A DNA stretch of 64,000 nucleotides from Sphingobacteriia bacterium (GCA_004294135.1 RDZY01000019.1:1-64000); one strand, 5' to 3'. Shown: positions 27,587-37,091, numbered from the stretch's first letter. Numbers and translations: made by a program. The notes: generated by a model from the letters alone, not told the origin.

Positions 27587-28216
27587 ATGCTTAAATTTTA
27601 CTTCGCTTGTTTGCTCATAATTAGTAGTTCATTCAGTTCGTTTGCACAAAATGATCCCAATGCCAAAAAAGTAATTGATGCTTTTGGAACCCAAGTAAAA
27701 AATTCAAAAGGAATCATAGCCAACTTCACCCTCAAATCTATCAGCAGCAAGGGTAGGTCCAATGGCTCCAAGTCACTCACTCTTGCAATGCGTGGCGAGA
27801 AATACAACCTCAAACAGGGGGCAACAGAAATCATCTGCGACAGTAAAAATGTATATAATTTTGATGGCAATAAAACCATTACCAAATCTGCGGTTGAAGA
27901 GTCTTCACAAACTTTGAGTCCTCAAAAATTACTGGCTGGCTCTTACGATAAAGACTTTACTTATAAGCTGGTTTCTTCCAAAGGCAGGTACCATGAAATT
28001 GAAATGACACCATTAGACAATCGCAAGAACTTTCAAAAAGTAAACCTCTTTTTTAGCAAAGGCAATAGCGCACTCGCCAAAGCCAGCATTCTCGATAAAA
28101 GCAATAATATTACAGAGTTGATTGTGAATAAAATCAACCTCAAAGCCACTGTTGCTGATGCATTATTTGTATTCAATAAAGCCAACTACCCTAAAGATGT
28201 AGAAATACTTGATTAA
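27587..28216 (+). CDS. LolA-like outer-membrane lipoprotein carrier
   Basis: A 209-residue periplasmic protein with a Sec signal (MLKFYFACLLIISSSFSSFA). It has the LolA pattern of a half-barrel: KNSKGIIANFTLKSIS, LAMRGEKYNLKQGATEIICDS, VYNFDGNKTITKS, then a helix and the late EMTPLDNRKNFQKVNLF strand. LolA shuttles lipoproteins from LolCDE to the outer membrane. Bacteroidota have several LolA-type proteins and usually lack LolB. The gene is 1 base upstream of the esterase fusion, so the two are co-expressed. It may carry lipids or lipoproteins for a special purpose. Confidence 0.85.
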   Translation: MLKFYFACLLIISSSFSSFAQNDPNAKKVIDAFGTQVKNSKGIIANFTLKSISSKGRSNGSKSLTLAMRGEKYNLKQGATEIICDSKNVYNFDGNKTITKSAVEESSQTLSPQKLLAGSYDKDFTYKLVSSKGRYHEIEMTPLDNRKNFQKVNLFFSKGNSALAKASILDKSNNITELIVNKINLKATVADALFVFNKANYPKDVEILD

Positions 28217-28217
28217 T

Positions 28218-29348
28218 ATGCAAAAAATAGTATGCAGCTTCCTACTCGGAATGGTATCATTTGCCAACGCACAATACAGTGCTAGATTTGTTGTAACTGA
28301 TATAGCGACTAGAAAAAATGAAGATATTTACCTCTCCGGAAATTTCAATAGCTGGAATCCTAAAGATGAAAACTATAAACTAAAACCCTTTGGTGGCAAT
28401 CGCAAAAGCATTGTATTAAAAGACCTTGCAAAAGGCACTTATGTTTTTAAATTCTCTCGTGGTGAAAATAAATTGGAATGCACTTCCGATGGTAGAGAAA
28501 TTCCAGATCGACAATTAGAAGTGAACGGCGATATATCCAACGAATACAGTATTGCAGGATGGAAAGATGATTATCCCGATCGCCCCAAAACCTATACCGC
28601 CAGCCCCCAAGTTCGCATCATTGACACGGCTTTCTTCATTCCCCAACTCAATAGAAAACGACGTATCTGGATTTATCTTCCCAAAGGTTATGCCAATGTA
28701 GGCAAAGCATACCCCGTTTTATACATGCACGATGGTCAAAACCTGTTTAACGATAAAACTGCTTTTACTGGTGAATGGGGTGTAGATGAATGCCTCGATA
28801 CCCTTCAATCAAAAATTGGCAAAGAATGTATTGTTGTGGGTATAGATAACGGCGGAGATAAAAGGATGAACGAATACAATCCTTACGACCATTTTCAATA
28901 TGGTAAAGGCGAAGGTAAAGCGTATGCAGCTTTTATTGCAACCACCCTCAAACCCTTTATTGATGCTAAGTACAGAACCCGCAAGGGGCGCGACTATACC
29001 TTTATTGCCGGCAGTAGTATGGGGGCTTTAATCAGTTGGTACACTGTGCAACAGTACCCCGATATTTTTGCGGGCGCAGGGGTGCTATCACCCTCTTTCT
29101 GGGTTTCACCGCAGATAGCTGTAGATGCTACTTTGTTTAATCCCGACTTAATACCTAAATTCTATTTTTATGTAGGAGAAAAAGAATCGGGTAATATGGT
29201 GGCTGATATGCAGAAAATAGCTGGCATCTTGCAAAAGAAACCCAAGATCCAAATAAGAACAGTGGTGAACCCATTAGGGCAACACAATGAAATATATTGG
29301 CGAAAAGAGTTTCCTGACTTTTTCAAGTGGATGGCAAATAGTTGGTAA
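28218..29348 (+). CDS. Secreted esterase with N-terminal glycogen-binding-like E-set domain
   Basis: A 376-residue exported protein with a short signal (MQKIVCSFLLGMVSFANAQ). Residues 25-110 form an AMPK/CBM48-like E-set domain (EDIYLSGNFNSWNPKDENYKL, YVFKFSRG), followed by a putative-esterase alpha/beta hydrolase (about 125-376). The nucleophile is Ser267 in AGSSMGALISW, with GEKESG and QHNEIYW supplying candidate Asp and His. Related proteins are carbohydrate esterases or siderophore esterases with a sugar-binding module, so a polysaccharide or glycoside ester is the likely substrate, by inference. The ATG at 28218 is 1 base after the lolA-like stop, and a terminator follows. Confidence 0.85.
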   Translation: MQKIVCSFLLGMVSFANAQYSARFVVTDIATRKNEDIYLSGNFNSWNPKDENYKLKPFGGNRKSIVLKDLAKGTYVFKFSRGENKLECTSDGREIPDRQLEVNGDISNEYSIAGWKDDYPDRPKTYTASPQVRIIDTAFFIPQLNRKRRIWIYLPKGYANVGKAYPVLYMHDGQNLFNDKTAFTGEWGVDECLDTLQSKIGKECIVVGIDNGGDKRMNEYNPYDHFQYGKGEGKAYAAFIATTLKPFIDAKYRTRKGRDYTFIAGSSMGALISWYTVQQYPDIFAGAGVLSPSFWVSPQIAVDATLFNPDLIPKFYFYVGEKESGNMVADMQKIAGILQKKPKIQIRTVVNPLGQHNEIYWRKEFPDFFKWMANSW

Positions 29349-29369
29349 ATAAGTATTTAAAATAATTGT

Positions 29370-29405
29370 AAAAGGCCCTACTAGAAAGCAAGGCCTTTTT
29401 CTTTT
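29370..29405 (+). terminator. Rho-independent terminator after the esterase fusion
   Basis: An 8-base stem (AAAAGGCC against GGCCTTTT) with a 14-base loop, followed by a T-rich tract (TTTCTTTT). It ends the lolA-like/esterase transcript 22 bases after the stop. Confidence 0.8.
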
Positions 29406-29476
29406 ATACCCCCCGATATAAAAGCGGTTTGTTCTGAATAGAACGAGTGCAAAGTACAGGGGTATTCTTATGCTTT

Positions 29477-29498
29477 ATATACCGTGAGTACGGTATAT
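29477..29498. terminator. Second hairpin between convergent genes
   Basis: A 9-base perfect stem (ATATACCGT against ACGGTATAT) with GAGT loop, followed on the plus strand by TTTTATTTATTTT. It lies 5 bases after the response-regulator stop (minus strand). It can act as a back-up terminator for plus-strand transcription and may also end the regulator operon. Confidence 0.65.
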
Positions 29499-29503
29499 TT
29501 TAT

Positions 29504-30139
29504 TTATTTTCTCAGTATCTGATGTTCATAAGCCCATTTAACAAGACTGAGCAAATTGTTGGTTCCAGTCTTCCTGAATATATTTTTCCGATGTGTTTCT
29601 ACGGTTCTAACAGCAATATTCAACTCGTCAGCTATCTGCTTATTAGAATAATCCCGCTCCATCCAATTGATTACTTCTTTTTCTCTAAGTGTTAAGTGTA
29701 TGGTCTCTACTTCTTTTACAAGATTGGAATGATTGGCCAGTGCATTCAAAATAACTTCTTGAAAATAAATACCACCCTCATATACTTTTATAATGGCATA
29801 TACCAACTCACCCACATCGGTTTGTTTTAATAAGTAACCTGCAATATCTGCTTGGTCAATCATCTGATCTACCAATGCCCCTTCACCATTCATGCTAAGG
29901 GCAATAATTCTAACCTGCGGGTGTTGAAATTTCACCTCCACTGCTAGTTGAAGTCCACTCATTTCGGGCATCATCATATCAGTAAGTAGAATGTCAATCT
30001 GGTGCTGACCAAGCAAATGCAGCATTTGCTTGCCGTTGTTGGCAGTACATACAATTTGTATTTCAGCCCTGTCTTTCAACAAAGCTGTGAGTCCATCAAT
30101 TACAATCTGGTGGTCATCTACTATCCCAATCTTTATCAT
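29504..30139 (-). CDS. Response regulator, NarL/LuxR type
   Basis: A 211-residue two-component regulator. The receiver domain has acidic DDHQ near the start, phospho-acceptor Asp54 in DILLTDMMMPEMSG, and the conserved Ser/Thr and Lys of the family (ALSMNG, LLKQTD). A LuxR-type helix-turn-helix (LREKEVINWMERDYSNKQIADELNIAVRTVE in outline) is at the C-terminus. The start ATG overlaps the kinase stop by 4 bases (ATGA), so the pair is translationally coupled. The target genes are unknown. A hairpin lies just past the stop. Confidence 0.95.
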   Translation of the reverse strand: MIKIGIVDDHQIVIDGLTALLKDRAEIQIVCTANNGKQMLHLLGQHQIDILLTDMMMPEMSGLQLAVEVKFQHPQVRIIALSMNGEGALVDQMIDQADIAGYLLKQTDVGELVYAIIKVYEGGIYFQEVILNALANHSNLVKEVETIHLTLREKEVINWMERDYSNKQIADELNIAVRTVETHRKNIFRKTGTNNLLSLVKWAYEHQILRK

Positions 30140-32448
30140 GTTACCGATTGATTTTTCTCATTTAATGGAATATAAATAGCCACTAATGTTCCCTTTCCTT
30201 CCCCTGAATTCCACTCTACGGTTCCTTGAAGGTACTGAATTCTGGACTTTATATTTTGTAAACCTATACCCGCTGATGAACCCAGTTGTTTTGGATTAAA
30301 CCCTTTTCCATTGTCCTCAATCATTACATCTATTCCATCCTCAGAGCGAATAATAGATATATCCAACTCCGCAGCTTTGGCGTGTTTTATCACATTGTTC
30401 ACGCTTTCCTGAATCACCCTGTAAAGTACGGTTTCAATATGCGAAGGTATAGGAGTGGTTAGCCCTTCTGCTGTTAAATTAATATTAAGTGAGCGATGGT
30501 CTATCTGTCCAATAAATTCCTGTACCGCACTTACCAATCCTTTCATTAATAAAGCATTGGGCATCATATTGTGACTCACCAGTCGAACTTCTTTACAGCT
30601 CTCATCTACCATGGCAATACATTTCTGTAATAGCAAGCCCTCTTCACTGTCCTTATCCTTCAGTTGGTTGTTCAAGGCTTGTAAGTTCATCCAAGTGGCA
30701 GACATTAACTGCCCAACTCCATCGTGTAAATCACTTGCTATTCTTTTGCGTTCTTTCTCCTCTGCGGTAATAATATCAATGGTGGACTGCTCCTGCTGCA
30801 CCATCAACTTTTCTTGATAAGCTTTCTCCTGTTTTGTTTTATTTCTTCTATACAATCCGTAAGCAATCAACGCCAATAATGCAGCCCCAATAATGCCAAT
30901 GGTTATTTGATTCTCCTTACTCGACACCTCTAGTTGATCTATTTTACGCTGCCTATTCAATAGCTTAATCTTATCTTCTTTAATGCTGGAGTCGAGGCTA
31001 CTTTGCAATAGTTTTTTATTCTGTTCTAATAAAAGCAAGCTGTCTGACTTTAATAGCAGAGATGCATCTGCCAGTTCAAGGTCTTGTTTTGCTATTAAGA
31101 ATTGGTTTTGATTAATGGCCAGTTGTTGGTTGGAAATGGCCAAGGTTTTAATGGAGTCAGATTTATTTAGTAAATTAATGCGCAACTGTTTTTTCTCAGT
31201 CTCGTATTGGGTTTGTAATTCATTTACTTGACGAATCACTTTTTCACTGGTGGCCTTTTCGGTTATCCTTACATACTTGGTTCTATACACCAATGCACTG
31301 CCAAAATTTCCCATTAAAGAATCTAAGGAAGATCGGTGATTGTAAATTTCACCTAAAGTATAATCATTAGAACCAAATTTTACGGCGGTTTGTTCTGCTG
31401 ATTCAAACCAGTTTAATGCTTCTTGATATTGCTTTAAATGGGTATAGCCATAACCGATATTTTGTTCAAGTAAAGCAACTCCAGACTTTGTCTGGTTTTC
31501 GTTAGCTAGTTCCAGCCCCTTTTTTAAAAAACCAATTGCTGTTTCATAATTTGCTTGTCGAAGGTTAATTGCCCCTAAATTATTATAACTTACTTGCATG
31601 CCCCTTTTAAATCCAACTTGTTTAAATAAGGCTAGACTTTTATCCAGTTCAATCAGAGCTTTTTCATAATTAGTTTGCTCAATGTAAATATTGGCGAGAT
31701 TCACATGAGTAATCCCAAGATTCAACCAGTCTTTCGCAAGGCTATTGGCTTCTACGCTTTTATTATAATATTCTATCGCTTTGGGATAGTTTTTGGTCTG
31801 GAAAAAAAGTCGTCCTAAATTATTTTGCGTTGAACCAATTGTCTTTGTATCCTGGGTGGTTTCCTGTATTTGCAAGGATTTAATCAGGTATCCAATGGCA
31901 TTTTCGGGTTCGCTTTTATCTGAGTATAAACTGCCCAGACTATGGTATATAACACCGAGGGCTTTGGGTTTGTTGAGCTTTAAACAAATATTCTCTGCCT
32001 TTTTATAATAGCTTATTGCAGTATCAAATTTATTTTGCATTCCGTAAACTTGACCGAAACGAATATAACTGGTGATTAGCTCATTGAATTCTTTTGATTG
32101 CTCCCAAATATTGGATTCCTGCTGAATAAAAGGGATTGCTTTTTGCGGAATACGTTTGGTAATAAAATAGTTGGCCTTGCTGCGGTAAGCACCAGCTAGC
32201 CCTGGTTTAAATTGCAGTGTATTTGATATTTGAATGGCTTGGTCTGCATATTTAAATGTATTGGTAGAATCTTTAAAGGAATACAAATAGGCAAGATGGG
32301 TAAGCAAATTCACTCGAATGGTATCTTTGCCCAGAAGCGGCAATTTCTTAAGGAGGCTATCAATCTCCGTCTGGTGTTGTGCCTGACTCTTTAATGTTGT
32401 TATTCCTATTCCAAACTGCAATAAGATTAGCCAGTATATTTTTTTCAT
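30136..32448 (-). CDS. Sensor histidine kinase with N-terminal TPR repeats (HisKA_3 type)
   Basis: A 770-residue kinase with signal-like N-terminus (MKKIYWLILLQFGIGITT). About eight tetratricopeptide repeats fill residues 60-370 (for example TAISYYKKAENICLKLNKPKA). A coiled-coil (about 395-505), one transmembrane segment (about 510-530, GIIGAALLALIAYGLY), a HisKA_3 dimerisation helix with phospho-acceptor His near 573 (RIASDLHDGVGQLM) and a HATPase domain (VMIEDNGKGFNP, GIGLQNIKSRIQ) follow. The TPR part is periplasmic and probably senses a protein or peptide. It phosphorylates the NarL-type regulator encoded immediately downstream with a 4-base overlap. Confidence 0.95.
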   Translation of the reverse strand: MKKIYWLILLQFGIGITTLKSQAQHQTEIDSLLKKLPLLGKDTIRVNLLTHLAYLYSFKDSTNTFKYADQAIQISNTLQFKPGLAGAYRSKANYFITKRIPQKAIPFIQQESNIWEQSKEFNELITSYIRFGQVYGMQNKFDTAISYYKKAENICLKLNKPKALGVIYHSLGSLYSDKSEPENAIGYLIKSLQIQETTQDTKTIGSTQNNLGRLFFQTKNYPKAIEYYNKSVEANSLAKDWLNLGITHVNLANIYIEQTNYEKALIELDKSLALFKQVGFKRGMQVSYNNLGAINLRQANYETAIGFLKKGLELANENQTKSGVALLEQNIGYGYTHLKQYQEALNWFESAEQTAVKFGSNDYTLGEIYNHRSSLDSLMGNFGSALVYRTKYVRITEKATSEKVIRQVNELQTQYETEKKQLRINLLNKSDSIKTLAISNQQLAINQNQFLIAKQDLELADASLLLKSDSLLLLEQNKKLLQSSLDSSIKEDKIKLLNRQRKIDQLEVSSKENQITIGIIGAALLALIAYGLYRRNKTKQEKAYQEKLMVQQEQSTIDIITAEEKERKRIASDLHDGVGQLMSATWMNLQALNNQLKDKDSEEGLLLQKCIAMVDESCKEVRLVSHNMMPNALLMKGLVSAVQEFIGQIDHRSLNINLTAEGLTTPIPSHIETVLYRVIQESVNNVIKHAKAAELDISIIRSEDGIDVMIEDNGKGFNPKQLGSSAGIGLQNIKSRIQYLQGTVEWNSGEGKGTLVAIYIPLNEKNQSVT

Positions 32449-32495
32449 CTTTTTAGTTTAATCACCCGCATTCAAAAAAATTATATTCAAACTGG

Positions 32496-33410
32496 TCATT
32501 CTTCATTTAGTATTCTAAAAGTAACTCCTTCAATAGCCAATTGTGTATTTGGGAATATGGTAATTGCTTCGGATAAATAATCGTTTAACTGTTCGTATTT
32601 ACTGCTGAAATGCCCCAATAGCAGCCTTTTAGCATTCGCCTTTAGTGCAATGGTAGCAGCCTGCACCGTGGTAGAATGAAACCTTTCTGCAGCGCGATCT
32701 TCCATCTCTTTCAAATAAGTGGACTCGTGATAAAGCAGGTTTACCTCTTTGGTTATTTCCGCCAATCGCTCATCGTAAATGGTATCTGCGCAATAGGCAT
32801 AGCTTCTAGGGGCAGAATTACTAACCGTTACTTGGTGATTATAAATTATTGAACCATCTTGATGGGTATAATCTTCCCCTTTTTTAAGAGCGGGATAAAA
32901 ACCAGTAGGAATTTCGAATGATTTCAACTTGTTCGTATCAATTTTACGAGGCCATTTTTTTTCCCTCACCAGAAAGCCCCAGCAGGGGATACGATGTTGA
33001 GTGGCAAAGCAGGACACAGAAAATTTGTGGGAATCTATTAGTATAGTTTCTTTTTCTAAAGGATGAAAAACCAATTCAAATGGAAGGGTAGTAGCAGCAA
33101 CTTTCAGTTGAAGCTCAATAATGGCGTCCAAGCCTGAGGGAGCATATAGGTACAGGGGTTGTTCTCTACCCAATAATCCCATACTGGTGATGAGCCCAAT
33201 TAATCCGAAATAGTGATCGCCATGTAAGTGAGAAATGAAAATATGGTTTAACTTACCCCTCCTTACTTTGTATCGCGATAATTGCATTTGGGTGCCTTCC
33301 CCACAATCAATCAGTAATAGCTGATCGTCAATTGTGATCACTTGAGCAGTCGGATGACGATCATATGCAGGTAACGCTGAATTATTGCCCAAAATGGTAA
33401 CGGCGAACAT
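32496..33410 (-). CDS. rnz: Ribonuclease Z
   Basis: A 304-residue metallo-beta-lactamase-fold endonuclease that trims tRNA 3-prime ends. Zinc ligands are in SHLHGDHYFGL, and LLYHESTYL, RFHSTTVQAA and LLLGHFSSKY carry further His and Asp positions. GNNSALPAYDRHP is the family signature after the start. The ATG at 33410 gives that start; an upstream ATG at 33449 would add 13 residues of unlikely sequence. An intact ATGNSA-type N-terminus and normal length make the call firm. The gene is transcribed toward the kinase operon with a 47-base gap. Confidence 0.95.
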   Translation of the reverse strand: MFAVTILGNNSALPAYDRHPTAQVITIDDQLLLIDCGEGTQMQLSRYKVRRGKLNHIFISHLHGDHYFGLIGLITSMGLLGREQPLYLYAPSGLDAIIELQLKVAATTLPFELVFHPLEKETILIDSHKFSVSCFATQHRIPCWGFLVREKKWPRKIDTNKLKSFEIPTGFYPALKKGEDYTHQDGSIIYNHQVTVSNSAPRSYAYCADTIYDERLAEITKEVNLLYHESTYLKEMEDRAAERFHSTTVQAATIALKANAKRLLLGHFSSKYEQLNDYLSEAITIFPNTQLAIEGVTFRILNEE

Positions 33411-33591
33411 AGCAACTAGGTAGAAATGAAGAAGATTTGAGTGTCTCAAAAATATGACAAATTATTATTTTTTATGCTGCATAATTGCCTTTTTATCTGC
33501 TTCTTTCTATATTTTTACGCAATTAGTACAATCCGAATAGTATCGTCGGTAAAAAAATAGGTATAAATTACCTTTTTTTCATAAAAAATAA

Positions 33592-33599
33592 TACCTTTG
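33592..33599 (+). promoter_or_regulatory. -7 box TACCTTTG for rpsO
   Basis: An exact TAnnTTTG match, giving a leader of about 54 bases before the ATG at 33654. The -33 region is T-rich without a clear TTG. Confidence 0.55.
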
Positions 33600-33653
33600 C
33601 GCCGATAAAAAAGAAAGAGTCTAATTCTGGAGTCTATTAAAAAAATTTTTGAG

Positions 33654-33926
33654 ATGCCTTATTTAACAACAGAAAGAAAAGCCAGCATTTTTGCTGAATT
33701 CGGTGGAAAAGCAAGCAATACGGGTTCAATTGAAGCGCAAGTTGCTATCTTAACAGAGCGTATTGCGCATATTTCTAAGCACTTACAAGCAAATAAACAA
33801 GACCATTCAACCCAACGTGGTTTGATGCAAATGGTTGGCCAACGCAAGCGCTTGTTAACTTATATGCAAAAGCACAACCTAAGCGGATACCGTGCCTTGA
33901 TTGAGAAATTAGGACTGAGGAAATAA
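33654..33926 (+). CDS. rpsO: 30S ribosomal protein S15
   Basis: A 90-residue primary 16S rRNA-binding protein of the 30S platform. It shows the family block TGSIEAQVAILTERIAHISKHL, then the conserved Asp-His (QDHSTQRGLMQMVGQRKRLL) and LIEKLGLRK end. Length is standard. It lies upstream of pnp in the order seen in many bacteria, separated by a 14-base-stem hairpin that may be processed by RNase III-like cleavage or cause partial termination. An own promoter box lies 54 bases upstream. Confidence 0.98.
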   Translation: MPYLTTERKASIFAEFGGKASNTGSIEAQVAILTERIAHISKHLQANKQDHSTQRGLMQMVGQRKRLLTYMQKHNLSGYRALIEKLGLRK

Positions 33927-33944
33927 TTTATCCTATTCATTATA

Positions 33945-33985
33945 AACCATTCCCAACTGGCAATTTATTGTAGTTGGGAATGGTT
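33945..33985 (+). terminator. Long hairpin between rpsO and pnp
   Basis: A 14-base perfect stem (AACCATTCCCAACT and its complement) with a 13-base loop. It is not followed by a strong T run (GTTTATC), so it may be an attenuating terminator or an RNA-processing site rather than a full stop. Confidence 0.6.
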
Positions 33986-34044
33986 GTTTATCACCAATTC
34001 ATTTTGCAGCAATTCTGCTGTATAACAATCCTACCTTAATTTAT

Positions 34045-36195
34045 ATGTTAATACAACCAATAAGTGTAAGTTTTGACCTTGGCGGAGGCCGAGAAGTCAC
34101 CCTTGGTACAGGCAAATTAGCTCGTCAAGCTGATGGTGCAGTAACTGTACAGCAGGGCAATTGTATTATTATGGCGACAGTTGTGGCCAATAAAGATCCA
34201 AGAGATGGTCAAGATTTTTTCCCGCTCAGCGTTGACTATCAGGAGAAATTTGCTGCTGCTGGTCGCGTTCCAGGATCATTCTTCAAAAGAGAAGCACGTT
34301 TAAATGATTATGAAATATTAACCAGTCGCTTGATAGATCGTGCCTTGCGTCCTCTCTTCCCAGAAGATTATCTTTGTGATGTGCAAGTATTAATCAGTCT
34401 CGTTTCTAGCGATTCAGATATAATGCCCGATTCATTGGCTTGTCTCGCTGCTTCTGCTGCATTGGCAGTATCTGATATTCCAATTAAAGAAATTATTTCT
34501 GAAGTAAGAATAGCAAGGGTAAACGGTGAATTCATTGTAAATCCTACTCGTAGCCAATTGGCTGCTTCTGACTTAGAATTTCTAATTGCAGCTACAGAGA
34601 AAAATTTGATGATGGTTGAAGGAGAGGCAAAAGAATGTGCTGAAGCTGACCTAGTAAAAGCGCTTGAAATTGCTCACGATGCCATCCGTTTACAAATTAA
34701 AGCACAGGCTGATCTTAGAGACAAGAAAGGAGTAAGCACTAAGCGTGATTACAAAAAGCCAGAGCAAGATGAAACCATCAAGCAAAAAGTGTACGAATTT
34801 GCCCAAGCAAAAGTGTATGAAATTTCTAGAAAGGGATCTGCCAAACATGAAAGAAGCGATGCATACAGTGCACTGAGAGAAGAAATCATGGCGAGTCTCG
34901 GTACAGAAATTACCGACTTGCAAAAGAAATTAGCCAAGAAATATTACGAAGACCTGAAATGGGAAGTCGTAAGAAATATGATTATAGACGATAGGATACG
35001 CCTTGATGGTCGTAAGCTAGATGAGGTTCGTCCCCTCGCTATGGAAGTATCTCCATTGCCAACTCCCCACGGTTCTGCTTTGTTCACAAGAGGTGAAACT
35101 CAATCACTTACAACGGTTACTTTCGGAACTAAATTAGATGAGTTATTGGCAGAAACTGCTGCTAAATCAGAATATACCAAATTTTTCTTGCACTATAATT
35201 TCCCACCATTCTCAACTGGCGAAGTAAAAATGATGCGTGGAGTAGGAAGAAGAGAAGTGGGACATGGTAATCTTGCCATGCGTTCATTAAAGCAGATGAT
35301 GCCAGGGAGTGAATACGCTTACACGGTAAGGGTAGTAAGTGATATTTTAGAAAGCAATGGATCTTCTTCTATGGCAACCGTATGTGCTGGTTCACTGGCA
35401 TTGATGGATGCAGGGGTTCCTGTAAAAAAGCACGTTAGTGGAGTAGCAATGGGGTTGATTACCAGAGAAGATGGTAAATATGCTATTCTTACAGATATCT
35501 TAGGTGATGAAGATCATTTGGGAGATATGGACTTTAAGGTTACGGGTACCAAAGATGGTATTTGTGGGGTACAGATGGATATTAAAGTAGATGGATTAAG
35601 TATGACAGTAATGATGGAAGCCCTTGCACAAGCAAGAGCTGGCCGCTTATCTATTCTCGATGCAATGTACGAGTGCATGCCTTCTGCTCGTTCTGAAGTG
35701 AAGCCTCATGCTCCTCGCATGGTTAAATTGATTATCGATAAAGAATTTATTGGCGCAGTAATCGGACCAGGTGGTAAAGTAATTCAAGAAATTCAGCGTG
35801 AGACTGGTGCTACCGTAAATATTGAAGAAGTAGGTAACACAGGAGAAGTAAGCATATTCTCTGCTTCAAAAGAGAGCTTGGATAAGGCGGTGAATTGGGT
35901 AAAAGGAATTACTGCCATGCCCGAGGTAGGAGATGAGTACGAAGGTCCGATAAAAGGAATTAAAGAATTCGGTGCTTTTGTAGAATTCATGCCCGGCAAA
36001 CAAGGATTATTGCATATCAGTGAAATTAGTTGGAGCCGCTTAGAAACGATGGATGGCATTTTTAAGGAAGGTGATATGGTAAAAGTGAAATTGGTAGGGG
36101 TAGATCCAAAGACGGGTAAATTCAAGCTCAGCCGTAAAGCGCTGATGCCTAGGCCCGATTCAAGATCTAGCCAACAAAGCAATGATCAAGCATAA
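34045..36195 (+). CDS. pnp: Polyribonucleotide nucleotidyltransferase (PNPase)
   Basis: A 716-residue phosphorolytic 3-prime exoribonuclease. Two RNase PH domains (about 1-215 and 305-540) flank the helical linker. The active segment of the second has FSTGEVKMMRGVGRREVGHG and ILGDEDHLGDMDFKV. KH (VKLIIDKEFIGAVIGPGGK) and S1 (VGDEYEGPIKGIKEFGAFVEF) RNA-binding domains follow. Length is standard. The start has no Shine-Dalgarno, as usual here. It is placed after rpsO and ends at a clear terminator, so this is probably an rpsO-pnp unit controlled through the intervening hairpin. Confidence 0.97.
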   Translation: MLIQPISVSFDLGGGREVTLGTGKLARQADGAVTVQQGNCIIMATVVANKDPRDGQDFFPLSVDYQEKFAAAGRVPGSFFKREARLNDYEILTSRLIDRALRPLFPEDYLCDVQVLISLVSSDSDIMPDSLACLAASAALAVSDIPIKEIISEVRIARVNGEFIVNPTRSQLAASDLEFLIAATEKNLMMVEGEAKECAEADLVKALEIAHDAIRLQIKAQADLRDKKGVSTKRDYKKPEQDETIKQKVYEFAQAKVYEISRKGSAKHERSDAYSALREEIMASLGTEITDLQKKLAKKYYEDLKWEVVRNMIIDDRIRLDGRKLDEVRPLAMEVSPLPTPHGSALFTRGETQSLTTVTFGTKLDELLAETAAKSEYTKFFLHYNFPPFSTGEVKMMRGVGRREVGHGNLAMRSLKQMMPGSEYAYTVRVVSDILESNGSSSMATVCAGSLALMDAGVPVKKHVSGVAMGLITREDGKYAILTDILGDEDHLGDMDFKVTGTKDGICGVQMDIKVDGLSMTVMMEALAQARAGRLSILDAMYECMPSARSEVKPHAPRMVKLIIDKEFIGAVIGPGGKVIQEIQRETGATVNIEEVGNTGEVSIFSASKESLDKAVNWVKGITAMPEVGDEYEGPIKGIKEFGAFVEFMPGKQGLLHISEISWSRLETMDGIFKEGDMVKVKLVGVDPKTGKFKLSRKALMPRPDSRSSQQSNDQA

Positions 36196-36215
36196 TTCAT
36201 TCAACCTAATATACT

Positions 36216-36246
36216 ATGGCCCGCTTCTAAACGGGCCATTTTTAAT
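36216..36246 (+). terminator. Rho-independent terminator after pnp
   Basis: ATGGCCCG pairs with CGGGCCAT across an 8-base loop, followed by TTTTTAATT. It lies 20 bases after the pnp stop and 11 bases before the prmA start. Confidence 0.9.
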
Positions 36247-36257
36247 TCAAGTCAACC

Positions 36258-37091
36258 ATGGATGCTTACATACAAATTGATATTAACATTGAAAACCAGC
36301 AGCAGGGTGAACTGCTGATAGCCGAACTGAGTGGAATTGGCTTTGATGGATTTTTAGAAGAGGAAGGATTGTTAAAAGCTTTTATTCCAAAGAGCCATTA
36401 TCAGCAGGAAGACCTTATATTTTTATTGAACAAATACACGCTAACTCATTTATTATCAATTGTTGATAGTCAAAATTGGAACGCCCTATGGGAATCTAAT
36501 TTCGATCCGGTGTTGGTAGATGATTTTGTAGGTATCAGGGCTAATTTTCATACGCCCTTGGTTGGTTTTGAATATGAATTGGTGATTACGCCTAAGATGA
36601 GTTTCGGAACAGGGCACCATGGTACTACATTCTCTGTAATGAGGCTGATGCGAAATATTGACTGTACTGGAAAACGGGTTTTTGACTTTGGTACAGGCAC
36701 GGGTATACTGGCTATATTGGCTGAAAAATTGGGTGCAGCAAAAGTGCTTGCGGTTGATAATGACAGTTGGTGCATAGAAAATGCCTCAGAAAATATTTTA
36801 GTCAACAACTGTAACTATATTGACATTGAGTTACTTAGTGTGGTTTCTGTTGATCAAAAATATGATATTGTAATCGCTAATATCAACCGGCATATTATTG
36901 AAGCCAATCTCTCGGCCTTGTCAACAGTAGTGGAGCACAATGGTATTTTAGTATTGAGTGGATTGCTGGAAAGCGACGAAATGGATATCATTGATGCCTG
37001 CATATCATTGGGTTTTATTCACCAGAAAACTTTGCAAAAAGATGGGTGGGTGGCCATCCAGTTTTTAAAATCTACCCGATCCGAATATTAA
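36258..37091 (+). CDS. prmA: Ribosomal protein L11 methyltransferase
   Basis: A 277-residue SAM-dependent enzyme that trimethylates L11. Substrate-binding N-terminus (about 1-95), then a Rossmann methyltransferase with FDFGTGTGILAILAEKLGA (motif I), a DND acidic loop (AVDNDSWCIENA) and IVIANINRHII (NPPY-like, here ANIN). MSFGTGHHGTT is the PrmA-specific motif. The Bacteroidota version is somewhat shorter than that of Escherichia coli (293). The start follows the pnp terminator closely, so the promoter must overlap the terminator region or read-through occurs. Confidence 0.95.
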   Translation: MDAYIQIDINIENQQQGELLIAELSGIGFDGFLEEEGLLKAFIPKSHYQQEDLIFLLNKYTLTHLLSIVDSQNWNALWESNFDPVLVDDFVGIRANFHTPLVGFEYELVITPKMSFGTGHHGTTFSVMRLMRNIDCTGKRVFDFGTGTGILAILAEKLGAAKVLAVDNDSWCIENASENILVNNCNYIDIELLSVVSVDQKYDIVIANINRHIIEANLSALSTVVEHNGILVLSGLLESDEMDIIDACISLGFIHQKTLQKDGWVAIQFLKSTRSEY

